Positions 8,118 through 19,280 of a stretch of DNA of 64,000 nt are shown here, in pieces. Under the pieces are notes generated by a model that worked only from the letters and a program-made list of their open reading frames with translations, was not told the origin of the DNA and did no database searches. Both the position numbers and the translations under genes were made by a program. Every line of letters begins with the position of its first letter. Position 1 is the stretch's first letter. The stretch is from Pseudoclavibacter soli DSM 23366 (GTDB lineage: Bacteria > Actinomycetota > Actinomycetes > Actinomycetales > Microbacteriaceae), in assembly GCF_000423505.1 (NCBI RefSeq), contig NZ_AUIC01000004.1:62001-126000 (forward strand), read 5' to 3'.

Positions 8118-9440
8118 TCAGAGGGTCGACGAGGCGGTGCGCTCCCAGGTCACCGACGGCTGACCGTCGTCGCCCACCGTGACTTTCCAGCCCACTCGGT
8201 CGACTGACTGGTTTCGCGTGGGTGTGCCGCTGTAACCAGAGTTAGCCCAACCACCCGACTCCACCACATAGCCACCGGCCACCGAGAAGTTGCTGGCGCC
8301 CTTCGTGGCCAAGTCATACTCGCTGATGGATGCGTCATACACCTCGAGCTTCTCTTCGACGGTGATGTGCACATTCACATAGTCGGTGTCTTGCAGCAGA
8401 TCAGTCTCAAAGGGGCAGCTGGCCGCCGACCAGGTCGTCGCACATGCGTCAACGATGTCACGCGCTTTCTGCTGCACCGACTCATAGAACGAGTCGCTGA
8501 GCTTGGCGGTGGCCTCTGCAGGTGTGGCCGAGCTGTCGTCGGTGAACCCGACGGTCACCGAAGTGTCACTGGCCTCCCATGCGGCAGACAGCGGGGTGAC
8601 CGTGGCCGCGTAGGTGCCGGGCAGCGCGGGCAGCGTGATCAGGCCCTGGGGCAGAGCCTCGCCAGAGGTGTCGGTCGCGCTGCTCGACCAGTACGAGTAC
8701 GAGGAATACGACCCAGAGGTGTTGCTGCTGTTGTACTCAGATGCAGTTGAGTTGAACGTGCTGCTCGACGCACTGCTCGCTGCCTCGATGTCGAACGCCT
8801 GCCCTGCGATAGTCACGCTGCCGCCATGTGGCTCGGCCTGCACACGCAGATTCGCCAGACTCTGCGTCGAAAGTTTCCAGCGATCGAAGATGAGGTAGTC
8901 TCGCCCATCCTGTTCCACCGCAAAAGTCTGCTCTTTCTTGGTGCCGCCCACGGTGTAGCTCGCGACCACGCGCGTTCCGCTGTCATCGCGCTCGACTCGC
9001 ACGATCTCGATGTCGCTGGGGCGATCCGTTGCCTGCTGGTATGCCTCGTCGCTCAGCAGAATGCGAGAGAAAGAGTCATCGTCCGGTAGCGCGATGTGCC
9101 CTTCAGCGATGGCATCAGAGGCACGACCGTCTTGCAGTGCGCCAAGGTATTGGCGCACTGTACCTTCGGGGCCGTAGTAATGCACATTGACGAACCAGAG
9201 TGCGAAGAACCCGCCGACGCCCAGCACGAGGACGATGCCGATGGTCCACAGCCAGCGCTTCAGCGCGCGCGAGTGCGAACGCTTTGGCGGCACTGGGGCG
9301 AAGGCATCCGGTGCATAGGGTGCGGCCTGCGCAGGCGCCGCTGGTGCTACAGGTGCTGGGGCGGTGACTCCCGCTGCAGGCACTCGCGGAGGCGGACCAC
9401 CCGCACTACCGCCGGAAAAGCCAGAACCAATTCCACTCAT
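8118..9440 (-). CDS. Membrane-anchored extracellular protein of unknown function
   Basis: The 440-residue protein starts with a Gly/Pro/Ala-rich cytoplasmic region (1-55). A basic patch and one membrane helix follow (about 61-85), then an outer region. The segment after the helix (VRQYLGALQDGRASDAI) resembles the DUF4878/NTF2-like fold seen in secreted actinobacterial proteins, but only weakly. A Ser/Tyr/Thr-rich low-complexity linker (about 225-265) splits the outer part into two domains; the second contains a CATTWSAASCPF pair that could form a disulfide. GGGGGAGA precedes the ATG. The function is unknown. Confidence 0.7.
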   Translation of the reverse strand: MSGIGSGFSGGSAGGPPPRVPAAGVTAPAPVAPAAPAQAAPYAPDAFAPVPPKRSHSRALKRWLWTIGIVLVLGVGGFFALWFVNVHYYGPEGTVRQYLGALQDGRASDAIAEGHIALPDDDSFSRILLSDEAYQQATDRPSDIEIVRVERDDSGTRVVASYTVGGTKKEQTFAVEQDGRDYLIFDRWKLSTQSLANLRVQAEPHGGSVTIAGQAFDIEAASSASSSTFNSTASEYNSSNTSGSYSSYSYWSSSATDTSGEALPQGLITLPALPGTYAATVTPLSAAWEASDTSVTVGFTDDSSATPAEATAKLSDSFYESVQQKARDIVDACATTWSAASCPFETDLLQDTDYVNVHITVEEKLEVYDASISEYDLATKGASNFSVAGGYVVESGGWANSGYSGTPTRNQSVDRVGWKVTVGDDGQPSVTWERTASSTL

Positions 9441-9558
9441 GAGTCTCCCCCGTTCTCATCGGTGCCCCCTACAAAGTGCCACCCGCATCAGTCTAGACAC
9501 CAGTCATCGCGAATTCGATGCCGACCCGTTTGCGAGGCGCGCATCCGACATCCCGACA

Positions 9559-9578
9559 ATATCTCAGATATGAGATAT
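9559..9578. promoter_or_regulatory. Palindromic operator overlapping the HTH-MurA promoter
   Basis: ATATCTCA and TGAGATAT form a perfect 8-4-8 inverted repeat. It ends inside the putative -10 element of the downstream XRE-MurA gene, an arrangement expected for autoregulation by the gene's own HTH domain. Confidence 0.7.
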
Positions 9579-9581
9579 GCT
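9576..9581 (+). promoter_or_regulatory. Leaderless -10 element of the HTH-MurA gene
   Basis: TATGCT is followed by seven bases and the ATG at 9589. Its first three bases are the last three of the palindrome. Confidence 0.55.
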
Positions 9582-9588
9582 CGCGGAC

Positions 9589-11145
9589 ATGACGGATTCG
9601 ATCACTCAAAGCGCACAGCCCTCTGGACTCGTCGAACAGATCGGTGCACTCATTCGCACTGCGCGTCAAGGCCGCGGCCTCACTCAGGCCGAACTCGCCG
9701 AACGTGCCGGCACCAGTCAATCTGCGATCAACCGCATTGAGCGCGGCAGCCAGAATATCGGCGTCGAACTGCTCGGTCGCATCAGCGACGCTCTGGGCGC
9801 CGAACTGCTCTCGGTGGGTGAGCGACCGCGCCACACTCATCTGCGCGTGCACGGCGGCAAGCCACTGCATGGCGCCATCGACGTGAAAACCAGCAAGAAC
9901 GGTGCGGTTGCGCTGCTCTGTGCCGCGCTGATCAACCGTGGCACCACCAGGCTGCATCGCGTCGCTCGCATCGTCGAAGTCGATCGCATCATCGACGTGC
10001 TGCGCAGTCTCGGCGTGTCGGTCATTTGGGCCGATAACGGCGAAGACCTGGAGATTCGGGTGCCGCGCGACCTTGATCTCAGCCATATCGACGCTGAGGC
10101 CGGTCGACGCACTCGCAGCATCATCATGTTCTTGGGGCCTCTGCTGGGCTCGCATCAGAAGTTCGAGCTTCCCTACGCCGGCGGTTGCGACCTCGGTGAG
10201 CGCTCGGTCGAGCCACACCTGATCGCTCTGCACCACTTCGGTCTGCAGATTAAAGCCGAGGCGGGCTGGTACCACGCCACTGTGGCTCCTGACGCCCCCA
10301 CCGACATTCGCATCGTGCTCACCGAGCGTGGCGACACCGTGACCGAAAACGCGATCATGGCCGCCGCAGTACACGAAGGCGTCACTGAGATTCGCAATGC
10401 GAGCCCCAACTATATGGTGCAAGACCTCTGCTTCTACCTCGAGCTGCTCGGGGTGAAGATCGAGGGCATTGGCACCACGACCCTGCGCATCACCGGTCGC
10501 ACCGATATTGACGCCGATGTTGACTACTGGCCCAGCGAAGATCCCATCGAGGCAATGAGTCTGCTCACCGCAGGCATCGTTACCAACTCTGAGATCACCG
10601 TGCGACGAGTGCCCATCGAGTTCATGGAGATCGAGCTGGCGACTCTGCACGAAATGGGCCTGCAGTTCACCGTCACCCCCGAGTACCCGGCCGACAACGG
10701 GCGCACGCGACTGGTCGATGTCACGGTGCATCCTTCACAGCTGCGCGCACCGATCGACAAGATCCATTCAATGCCCTTCCCCGGTTTGAACATCGACAAC
10801 CTGCCGTTCTTCACGGTCATCGCCGCATGTGCCACAGGGCATACCCTCATTCACGATTGGGTGTATGAGGGGCGCGCCATTCACCTCACCGATCTCACCC
10901 GCCTGGGAGCAGACGTGCGCCTGCGCGACCCCCACCGCCTCGACGTCACCGGCCCCACGCACTGGTCTGGGGCAGAGATCAGCTGCCCACCGGCACTGCG
11001 ACCGGCCGTGGTGATCTTGATCGCGATGCTGGCAGCAAAGGGCGAGAGTGTGTTGCGCGACGTCGACATCATTGCGCGCGGCTACGAGCAGCTGCAGGAG
11101 CGCCTCGTGTCGCTGGGTGCCGACATCGAGACGTTCTACGACTGA
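9589..11145 (+). CDS. XRE-type HTH fused to a MurA-like enolpyruvyl transferase
   Basis: The 518-residue protein fuses an XRE/Cro-type HTH (about 14-75, RQGRGLTQAELAERAGTSQSAINRIERG) to a full EPT-fold UDP-GlcNAc enolpyruvyl transferase (about 84-518). MurA carries out the first committed step of peptidoglycan synthesis. Key MurA residues appear kept: Lys-Asn in TSKNGA, Cys at about 200 in AGGCDLGERS, Asp in PGLNIDN, and Arg in PALRPA. The loop sequence itself differs from standard MurA (GGCxIGxRPVDLH). The start is the ATG at 9589, since an ATG 12 bases upstream lies in the operator and -10. It could be an active second MurA, a regulator that senses a MurA ligand, or both. Such fusions are known in actinobacteria but their role is unclear to me. 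Confidence 0.85.
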   Translation: MTDSITQSAQPSGLVEQIGALIRTARQGRGLTQAELAERAGTSQSAINRIERGSQNIGVELLGRISDALGAELLSVGERPRHTHLRVHGGKPLHGAIDVKTSKNGAVALLCAALINRGTTRLHRVARIVEVDRIIDVLRSLGVSVIWADNGEDLEIRVPRDLDLSHIDAEAGRRTRSIIMFLGPLLGSHQKFELPYAGGCDLGERSVEPHLIALHHFGLQIKAEAGWYHATVAPDAPTDIRIVLTERGDTVTENAIMAAAVHEGVTEIRNASPNYMVQDLCFYLELLGVKIEGIGTTTLRITGRTDIDADVDYWPSEDPIEAMSLLTAGIVTNSEITVRRVPIEFMEIELATLHEMGLQFTVTPEYPADNGRTRLVDVTVHPSQLRAPIDKIHSMPFPGLNIDNLPFFTVIAACATGHTLIHDWVYEGRAIHLTDLTRLGADVRLRDPHRLDVTGPTHWSGAEISCPPALRPAVVILIAMLAAKGESVLRDVDIIARGYEQLQERLVSLGADIETFYD

Positions 11146-11157
11146 TTTCCCACCGAA

Positions 11158-11946
11158 TCAGCCGGCGATCAAGCCCCAGCCCAAGCGCAGCAGCAGCGCA
11201 CTGACCACCACGATCAGTGTGATGCGCACGAACTTGCTGCCCAGCCGCACCGCGAGACGCGCACCCAAGTACCCGCCGGTCATGTTCGCCGCGCCCAGCA
11301 GCAGGGCCACTCGCCAGTCGATCACGCCAAGAGGAACGAAAAAGGTCAGTGCACCGGCATTCGTGGCCACGTTCACCCACTTCGCGGCACCAGCGGCATG
11401 CAGATACTCAAAGTGCAGCGCCGCTACGAAGGCAATCACCAAGAACGACCCGGTGCCAGGCCCCAGCACGCCGTCGTAAAACCCGATCAGACCGCCCACG
11501 CACACCGCACGCACCACGGCACGCGTCGCTGTAGGCGCCGTCTGCTCATCGACCTCGATGCCGAACTGCGGCCGAGCCAGAGTGAACACCAGCACACCGG
11601 CGAGCACGATCACGATCACTGGGGTGAACACACTGGCTGGCAGATGCGAGGCGACCACTGCGCCTCCAAACGAAGCCACAAAGGCCGCGACGATCGCCGG
11701 CCAGATCTTGGCAAAGTTCGGTGGCACGCGGCGTGCATACGTGATGGCGCTGGTCACCGTGCCGAAGATCGACCCCACCTTGTTGGTACCTAAAGCCACC
11801 GCAGGCTGGATGCCCGGCACCAGTAACAGCGCAGGCAGCTGAATCAGCCCGCCCCCGCCGACGATCGCATCGACCAGACCTGCCAGAAGCGCAGCCAGAG
11901 CGAGAGCATAAGGGCCCCACGAAGGGAGCGCAGCGAGGAGATCCAC
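11158..11946 (-). CDS. TauE/SafE (TSUP) family permease
   Basis: The 262-residue protein has seven to eight membrane helices and the family features AGLVDAIVGGGGLIQLPALLL near the N-terminus and GFYDGVLGPGTGSFLVIAF in the second half. TSUP proteins move sulfite, sulfonates or related organosulfur anions; the substrate here cannot be read from sequence. The GTG start has a leaderless TAAGCT six bases upstream. It converges with the HTH-MurA gene. Confidence 0.87.
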   Translation of the reverse strand: MDLLAALPSWGPYALALAALLAGLVDAIVGGGGLIQLPALLLVPGIQPAVALGTNKVGSIFGTVTSAITYARRVPPNFAKIWPAIVAAFVASFGGAVVASHLPASVFTPVIVIVLAGVLVFTLARPQFGIEVDEQTAPTATRAVVRAVCVGGLIGFYDGVLGPGTGSFLVIAFVAALHFEYLHAAGAAKWVNVATNAGALTFFVPLGVIDWRVALLLGAANMTGGYLGARLAVRLGSKFVRITLIVVVSALLLRLGWGLIAG

Positions 11947-11952
11947 GCGTGC

Positions 11953-11958
11953 AGCTTA
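11953..11958 (-). promoter_or_regulatory. Leaderless -10 element of the TSUP permease
   Basis: TAAGCT on the minus strand lies six bases upstream of the GTG start at 11946. Confidence 0.5.
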
Positions 11959-12003
11959 CAAGCCTCGCTACACTTGTGTCGGCGAGACGGCGAAAGGCCC
12001 GAG

Positions 12004-12696
12004 ATGACGCATCTGTTCGACAGCGTGAACGCAGCACTGATCAGTGCTGCGGCTGAACCGTGGGTGCTCGTCGCCGTGTTCGCCTTCATCACCATCGATG
12101 GGTTCTTTCCTCCCGTGCCCAGCGAGTCGCTTGTGGTCGCGCTCGCCGCGCTCGCTGTTTCGACGGGCAGCCCCGACATCTGGCTTCTGGTACTCGTCTC
12201 CACCCTGGGCGCGGCATTGGGCGATAACATCGCGTTCTGGCTCGGCAGACGCATCGGTATCGATCAGCGGGCTTGGGCTGCCCGCCCACGAGTCGCCCGA
12301 CTGATTCAGACTGCCCGGCGCACCTTGCAACGTCGACCCGCCGCGCTCATCGTGTCAGCTCGATACGTGCCGATCGGTCGTGTGGCAGTGAATATGACCG
12401 CCGGTGCCACGGCATTCCCATGGCGGCGCTTCCTGCCACTGTCACTGATCGGCGCAGGCACGTGGGCAGCTTATTCGGTGCTCATCGGTGCTTTCGCCGG
12501 CGCTTGGGTAAAACACTCTCCGCTGCTGGCGACCGTGGTGGCAATCACGGTGGCCGTGCTGGTGGGTGTGCTGCTCGACCATCTCAGCCGCCGCATCCGG
12601 CGCGCCCGCGTTGCCAAGCTTCGCGCCCATGTGCGCACGCTGCGCCGCGATGCCCAGACCGAGCCCGATCGAGAGCGCTCACTGCCTGAAGAGTGA
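12004..12696 (+). CDS. DedA family membrane protein
   Basis: The 230-residue protein has a DedA/SNARE-associated (VTT) domain: the motif FFPPVPSESLVVALAA near the start, GDNIAFWLGRRIG, and RYVPIGRVAVNMTAGA. Four to five membrane helices are followed by a basic, soluble C-terminus. DedA proteins support membrane homeostasis and lipid-carrier recycling. The ATG at 12004 follows an AAAGG binding site and a -10 TACACT at 11969; an upstream TTG in frame is less likely. Confidence 0.88.
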   Translation: MTHLFDSVNAALISAAAEPWVLVAVFAFITIDGFFPPVPSESLVVALAALAVSTGSPDIWLLVLVSTLGAALGDNIAFWLGRRIGIDQRAWAARPRVARLIQTARRTLQRRPAALIVSARYVPIGRVAVNMTAGATAFPWRRFLPLSLIGAGTWAAYSVLIGAFAGAWVKHSPLLATVVAITVAVLVGVLLDHLSRRIRRARVAKLRAHVRTLRRDAQTEPDRERSLPEE

Positions 12697-12700
12697 GCGC

Positions 12701-13321
12701 TCAGGCTTCGAGCCCGCTGCGCGCATCGAGCATTTCGTGCGTGGCGTGGTTCAGCGCCCAGCGCCGCTGCCGCCAGTCGGGCAGTGCTTCGTCGAGGATG
12801 CTGCGAAAAGCCGGCCCATGACCCGCAACGCGTAAATGCGCCAGTTCGTGTACCACGACATACTCGATGAAGGGCTGGCGGAACCGGGCCAGCTCCAGGC
12901 TCAGCCAGATGCGACGCGCGCTCGGATTACAGCTGCCCCACCGCGTGGTCATGCGTCGGGTGCGCACTTCGGGGACGGGCACGCCCAACGCACTGATCCA
13001 TGCGTCGAACATCGGTGCGGTGACCTCGAGCAGCCGCTCTTTGGCCACGCGCCGTTGATGTTCAGTCCATTGCAGCACCGGTATGTCGGCGGCGGCCACC
13101 GCAGAGATCTGCCGGGCGATCCACGGGCGCTGGGTCTGCACAAACACGATGATCTGGGCGTCTTTCGCCTGCATTGGCGCCGAGACGCGCACGGTGTGTT
13201 CCCACGCCTGCGCAGACAGCGCCGGGGTCTTCGCACCCAAGCGCAGGTACATGCGTCGAATGGGTTTGCGCGTCACCTCAACGGTGAGATCTCCGACGGT
13301 CAGGATGCTCTGTACAGCCAC
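12701..13321 (-). CDS. YgjP-like (DUF45) metallopeptidase domain protein
   Basis: The 206-residue protein has the DUF45 pattern TTRWGSCNPSARRIWLSLEL, then the zinc motif VVHELAHLRVAGHGPAF (HELAH plus a third His), and ends in a basic helix. The family resembles SprT/WLM metallopeptidases; its substrate is not established. The frame stays open far upstream, but the GTG at 13321 is chosen because AAGGGG precedes it and the longer version would cover the divergent MFS gene. Confidence 0.85.
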   Translation of the reverse strand: MAVQSILTVGDLTVEVTRKPIRRMYLRLGAKTPALSAQAWEHTVRVSAPMQAKDAQIIVFVQTQRPWIARQISAVAAADIPVLQWTEHQRRVAKERLLEVTAPMFDAWISALGVPVPEVRTRRMTTRWGSCNPSARRIWLSLELARFRQPFIEYVVVHELAHLRVAGHGPAFRSILDEALPDWRQRRWALNHATHEMLDARSGLEA

Positions 13322-13358
13322 CCGAGCCCCTTCTGTCGTTGCCGGTTCTGCTGCTGAG

Positions 13359-13364
13359 TAGACT
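13359..13364 (+). promoter_or_regulatory. Leaderless -10 element of the MFS gene
   Basis: TAGACT is followed by six bases and the GTG start at 13371. Confidence 0.6.
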
Positions 13365-13370
13365 ACCCGG

Positions 13371-14600
13371 GTGAATCCTCTGCGGCGTTTCTTCATACCG
13401 GTGTTTCTACCGGCCGTGGTCTTCGCCGCCGGCGAAGGTGCGCTCATTCCTGTGCTGCCCTCTCGAGCTATCGACCTCGGAGCATCCGTCGCCCTCGCGG
13501 GTCTCATTGCCGGCATGCTGATGTTCGGGCACATGCTCGGTGACCTGCCCAGCGGGTCGATCATCGCTCGGGTCGGCGAACAGCGCGGCATGATCATCGC
13601 CGCAGGTGTTGGTGCGTTCGGCGCAGTGGTGGCCATGCTGGCGCAGCACCTCGCCCTGTTGTTGGTGGGGGTTCTGCTCGTGGGTATGGCTGCGGCCATG
13701 TTCAACCTGGCCCGGCACGCACTGCTCACACAGTGGGTGCCGATCTCTCATCGAGCCAGAGCGATGTCGCTGTTGGGCGGCACTTCCCGGGCCGGCACTT
13801 TCATCGGCCCATTGGCTGCCGCACCACTCATCGCGATGTGGGGTTCTGCCGCTGCGTTCTGGGTCACCTTGGTCAGTGCAGGCTTCGTGGCCGTCTTTTT
13901 GCTCGTGACTCCCGACCCTGAAGTCGCCTTCGCCGAATCAGGTGCGTCGCGCCCCGTAGACACTCCCGCGGCATCGCAGCCGCCGGCGCACGCGCATGCC
14001 GGCCTCGCGGCAAGTCTGCGCGAGTACTTTCCGGTGCTGATCAGGCTCGGCGTCGCCGTCAGCACCGTGCAGCTGCTGCGAGCCAGCCGTCAGGTCATTC
14101 TGCCGCTCTGGGGCGCGCACATCTCATTAGACGTGACGACGATCTCGATCATCATGGGTATCGCCGGCGGGGTCGACATGCTGCTCTTCTATGCATCGGG
14201 GCAGATCATGGACCGATTTGGCCGCGTCTGGGTCGCCGTTCCCACGCTGGTCGGTCTCGGTCTGGCGCATTTTGTGCTGCCGGCCGCCGGCACTGAGGCC
14301 TGGTTCGTCGGTGCTGCACTGTTCATGTCACTGGCGAACAGTCTCGGCTCGGGCATCGTGATGACGCTGGGCGCCGACCTCGCGCCAGCCGACGATCCGG
14401 CACCGTTTTTGGGAGCCTGGCGATTGTTCGCCGACTCGGGGTCGGCACTGGCACCCCTGTTGCTGTCGGGCATAGCTGCACTGGCCGGGCTGACCTGCAC
14501 CGCCTTCTTCTTCGGAGCCGCGGGGTTTATCGGTGCCGGGATGATGTGGCGCTACATTCCGCGGTATCTTCCCCCTGAGCTTTCGGGTCGTGCTCGGTAG
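13371..14600 (+). CDS. MFS transporter
   Basis: The 409-residue protein has 12 predicted membrane helices in two halves with a central loop of about 30 residues rich in Ala/Pro/His. The helix 2-3 loop motif (GDLPSGSIIARVGEQRG) matches MFS motif A. The overall pattern suggests drug or metabolite efflux, but the substrate is unknown. The gene is leaderless and sits directly upstream of thiD with only nine bases between them, although thiD has its own promoter. Confidence 0.85.
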   Translation: MNPLRRFFIPVFLPAVVFAAGEGALIPVLPSRAIDLGASVALAGLIAGMLMFGHMLGDLPSGSIIARVGEQRGMIIAAGVGAFGAVVAMLAQHLALLLVGVLLVGMAAAMFNLARHALLTQWVPISHRARAMSLLGGTSRAGTFIGPLAAAPLIAMWGSAAAFWVTLVSAGFVAVFLLVTPDPEVAFAESGASRPVDTPAASQPPAHAHAGLAASLREYFPVLIRLGVAVSTVQLLRASRQVILPLWGAHISLDVTTISIIMGIAGGVDMLLFYASGQIMDRFGRVWVAVPTLVGLGLAHFVLPAAGTEAWFVGAALFMSLANSLGSGIVMTLGADLAPADDPAPFLGAWRLFADSGSALAPLLLSGIAALAGLTCTAFFFGAAGFIGAGMMWRYIPRYLPPELSGRAR

Positions 14601-14603
14601 ACT
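14598..14603 (+). promoter_or_regulatory. Leaderless -10 element of thiD
   Basis: TAGACT overlaps the end of the MFS gene and lies six bases upstream of the thiD GTG at 14610. Confidence 0.6.
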
Positions 14604-14609
14604 GGTCGG

Positions 14610-15461
14610 GTGACCACCCAGACCGCAGTTCACGAACGCATCACTGACATTCCGCGCGTGCTGACCATCGCCGGCAGCGATTCCAGCGGCGGGGCCGGCA
14701 TCGAGGCCGACCTCAAATCGATTGCCGCGCAGGGCGGCTACGGTATGGCCGCGATCACCGCGCTCACTGCTCAGAACACCCAAGGAGTGCGCTCCGTGCA
14801 CATTCCCCCGGCGAGCTTTCTCACCGAACAGCTCGACGCCGTCTCAGACGATGTCGTGATCGACGCGGTCAAGATCGGCATGCTGGGCGACGCTGCGATC
14901 GTTGCTGCGGTGTCTGCCTGGCTCGACCGTGTGCAGCCGCCGCACGTCGTACTCGACCCGGTCATGGTCGCCACCAGCGGCGATCGCCTGCTCGATGCTG
15001 CGGCTGAGTCGAGTGTTCTGGCGCTCGCCCACCAAGCCCGGGTCATTACCCCGAACGTTCCCGAGTTGGGCGTGCTCGCGAATGCACCAGCCGCCCAAAG
15101 CTGGAACGAAGCCTTGGCGCAGGCCAACGCGGTCAGCGCATCCACCAACGCCGTCGTGCTGCTCAAAGGCGGTCACCTGCCCGATGAGATTGTGCGAGAC
15201 GCGCTGGTCGACGCCTCGGGCACCCGGGTGCCCGGCGGAGTCTTCGAGGTGGACTCACCGCGTGTGCACACCAAGAACACGCACGGCACCGGCTGCACGC
15301 TCTCGTCGGCACTCGCCACCCGCCTCGGCGCCGGCGACGACCTGCCGCAGGCTCTCAGCACGGTCAAAGCTTGGCTCGCCCGAGCGCTGCAGAGTTCCGA
15401 CCGCCTGCAGGTGGGTCACGGGCACGGCCCGGTCAACCACTTTGTCGATCTCTGGGGCTGA
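14610..15461 (+). CDS. thiD: Hydroxymethylpyrimidine/phosphomethylpyrimidine kinase
   Basis: The 283-residue ribokinase-fold enzyme phosphorylates HMP and HMP-P to HMP-PP for thiamine synthesis. Visible motifs are IAGSDSSGGAGIEADLK at the N-terminus, VLDPVMVATSGDRLL, VITPNVPE, and the anion-hole GTGCTLSSA with its catalytic Cys. Unlike the thiOSGF operon, no riboswitch precedes it. A dispersed repeat follows the stop codon. Confidence 0.95.
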   Translation: MTTQTAVHERITDIPRVLTIAGSDSSGGAGIEADLKSIAAQGGYGMAAITALTAQNTQGVRSVHIPPASFLTEQLDAVSDDVVIDAVKIGMLGDAAIVAAVSAWLDRVQPPHVVLDPVMVATSGDRLLDAAAESSVLALAHQARVITPNVPELGVLANAPAAQSWNEALAQANAVSASTNAVVLLKGGHLPDEIVRDALVDASGTRVPGGVFEVDSPRVHTKNTHGTGCTLSSALATRLGAGDDLPQALSTVKAWLARALQSSDRLQVGHGHGPVNHFVDLWG

Positions 15462-15497
15462 ACAGCGCCCCGCAGAGTCTTGCCTTGCCAGGGTGCA

Positions 15498-15562
15498 CGG
15501 TCGCTGGTCACCGCACGCCCTCTACTGACCAGCGAGCACACCCACTGACCAGCGAAGACACG
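15498..15562. repeat. Dispersed 20-bp-period repeat, copy A
   Basis: TGACCAGCGA occurs at 15526 and again at 15546, exactly 20 bp apart. An inverted copy, TCGCTGGTCA, lies at 15501 and can form a 10-bp stem with the first unit. The element lies between the converging thiD and thiF genes. Related copies lie at 28.1 and 49.1 kb. Confidence 0.75.
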
Positions 15563-15567
15563 CACCG

Positions 15568-17790
<2,223 letters not shown>

Positions 17791-17794
<4 letters not shown>

Positions 17795-19128
17795 CGGTGC
17801 TCCTCTGTGTTCGGCTCGGGGGCAGAGCGTTCTCGGGCATCGATGGCCGAGAACCGCCACGGGTCAAACGCCTGCCACTGCGACGCCTCGACGCTGCCGT
17901 CGACCGTGTCGGCGACGACCACAGCGTTCTGTGCACTCAGCAGGATGCCGTGGCGATGGGTGCCCGTGTTTGCGATGAGCCCGGGGCACACCCGGCCAAG
18001 CAGTGGCGCGTTGTCTGGGGTGCCCGGGCGGGCGCGGGCGGTGACCTCGAGCAGCTGCAGCTCGGCGACGGCAGGCACCAGCTCCTGTGCATCGCGCAGC
18101 AGCTGCGTCACTCCCCCGACCGAGACTGCGTCGCTGCCGTCTTCTCGCTCTGTCGCCCCGAGTACAACAGTGCCGGTGGCTCGCGGCACCAGGTAGACAC
18201 TGCGCCCGTGCACCAGCCCACGTATGGTCGTCGTCATCAGCGGGCGCAGATGCTCGGGTGCCCGGGTGCGCAGCACGTCGCCGTGCACCGGCCGGATGGG
18301 CCACACCAGCCCCAGCGGCAGCCCGCCCAGTCTCGGGCTGGCCAGCCCGTTCGCAATGACGACTTCATCGGCGAACACGTCGCCCGCAGCGGCACCTGAC
18401 TCCGCAGTGAATGCCGCCGCCGCGGGATGGTCAGACGTCAGCACATCGGCATCGACCTCGGCTGGCGCAGCGGCGTTCGCGGCTGCATCAGGCAGGCGGT
18501 CATGTTCGTCGAACAGATGTGGGGTCTGCGGGCTGCGCGGCTGGTCGGTGACCGTGGTCACACCGATGACGCGGGCATCCTGCCAAATGAGCTGGTCGGC
18601 CCACGCCGACACAAACGTCACCGCGTCATGGCGCCCCAGCGCGTCGAAGTAGGCTCCCGCCAGCCGTCGGGGCGTGATCTGGTGGTCGTCGACGGCAAGA
18701 AACGCCCCGCTGACCCCCGGAGCCAGCAGCGGCTCTCGTTTGCGGGCCTCGCGCGTGGTCAGCGCCTGCACCTCAAGCCCCAGTTGCTGCTGCTGCGCCC
18801 GCAGCCTCGAGAGACGCTCGCGGTCGGCTGCATCTGCGGTCACCACCAGCGTCGGGGTGGTGCGCACTCCCGCATCGACGTCTGTGGCCTGCGCCAACTC
18901 GGCCACGATCTGCGGGTAGAGCTGTGCGGCGGGCACCGAGAGCTGCAGCAGTGACTCTTCTTCAAAGGCGTATTCGCTGACTGCGGCGAGCATGCCGGCA
19001 GCGGCATGTGTTGCTCCCGAGGCCGGTCTGGCGTCGATGATCGTGACGCGATGCCCGCGCTGCACCAGCCGCCACGCGGTGGCCAGCCCGACAATGCCTG
19101 CGCCGATGACGGCTACATGTCTGCTCAC
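17791..19128 (-). CDS. thiO: Glycine oxidase
   Basis: The 445-residue FAD-dependent oxidase converts glycine to dehydroglycine for thiazole synthesis, the oxygen-dependent alternative to ThiH. The N-terminus has the Rossmann motif [15 protein letters not shown] followed by an acidic end (IIDA); the middle carries [12 protein letters not shown] and [19 protein letters not shown]. It is longer than many ThiO proteins (about 370) because of an Asp/Ala-rich insert near residues 200-250. It is first in the thiO-S-G-F operon and starts with GTG just after the riboswitch. Confidence 0.93.
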
Positions 19129-19143
19129 GGTATTGCTCGATTC

Positions 19144-19241
19144 TTCCTACGCCGGTGTCAGCCGGATCAGGTTCAACGGTCAGCACCACCGCCGGCAACC
19201 GGCTCGGTGCACTCTCAGTCGCCATATGGCGCGACTCCCGC
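19144..19241 (-). promoter_or_regulatory. TPP riboswitch of the thiOSGF operon
   Basis: The minus strand shows the full THI-element order: GGGAGT, CTGAGAGTGCACC, then ACCGTTGAACCTGATC, and the closing GTAGGAAGA. A variable GC hairpin fills the middle. It ends 15 bases before the thiO GTG, so it could block ribosome access. A TACAAT at 19255-19260 on the minus strand is a good -10 just upstream. Confidence 0.95.
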
Positions 19242-19267
19242 GTACGACGTGGCCATTGTAGCCCTTA

Positions 19268-19273
19268 TACACT
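19268..19273 (+). promoter_or_regulatory. Leaderless -10 element of thiE
   Basis: TACACT is followed by seven bases and the ATG at 19281. It is back to back with the promoter of the thiO riboswitch. Confidence 0.6.
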
Positions 19274-19280
19274 TGGCCAC

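Noticed and set aside
6858-8207. A 449-codon plus-strand open frame across the end of lctP
   Set aside because: It overlaps lctP in another frame and has a His/Arg-rich composition typical of shadow frames.
12836-13357. A plus-strand open frame opposite the DUF45 gene
   Set aside because: The minus-strand frame has the HELAH zinc motif; the plus-strand frame has no motif.
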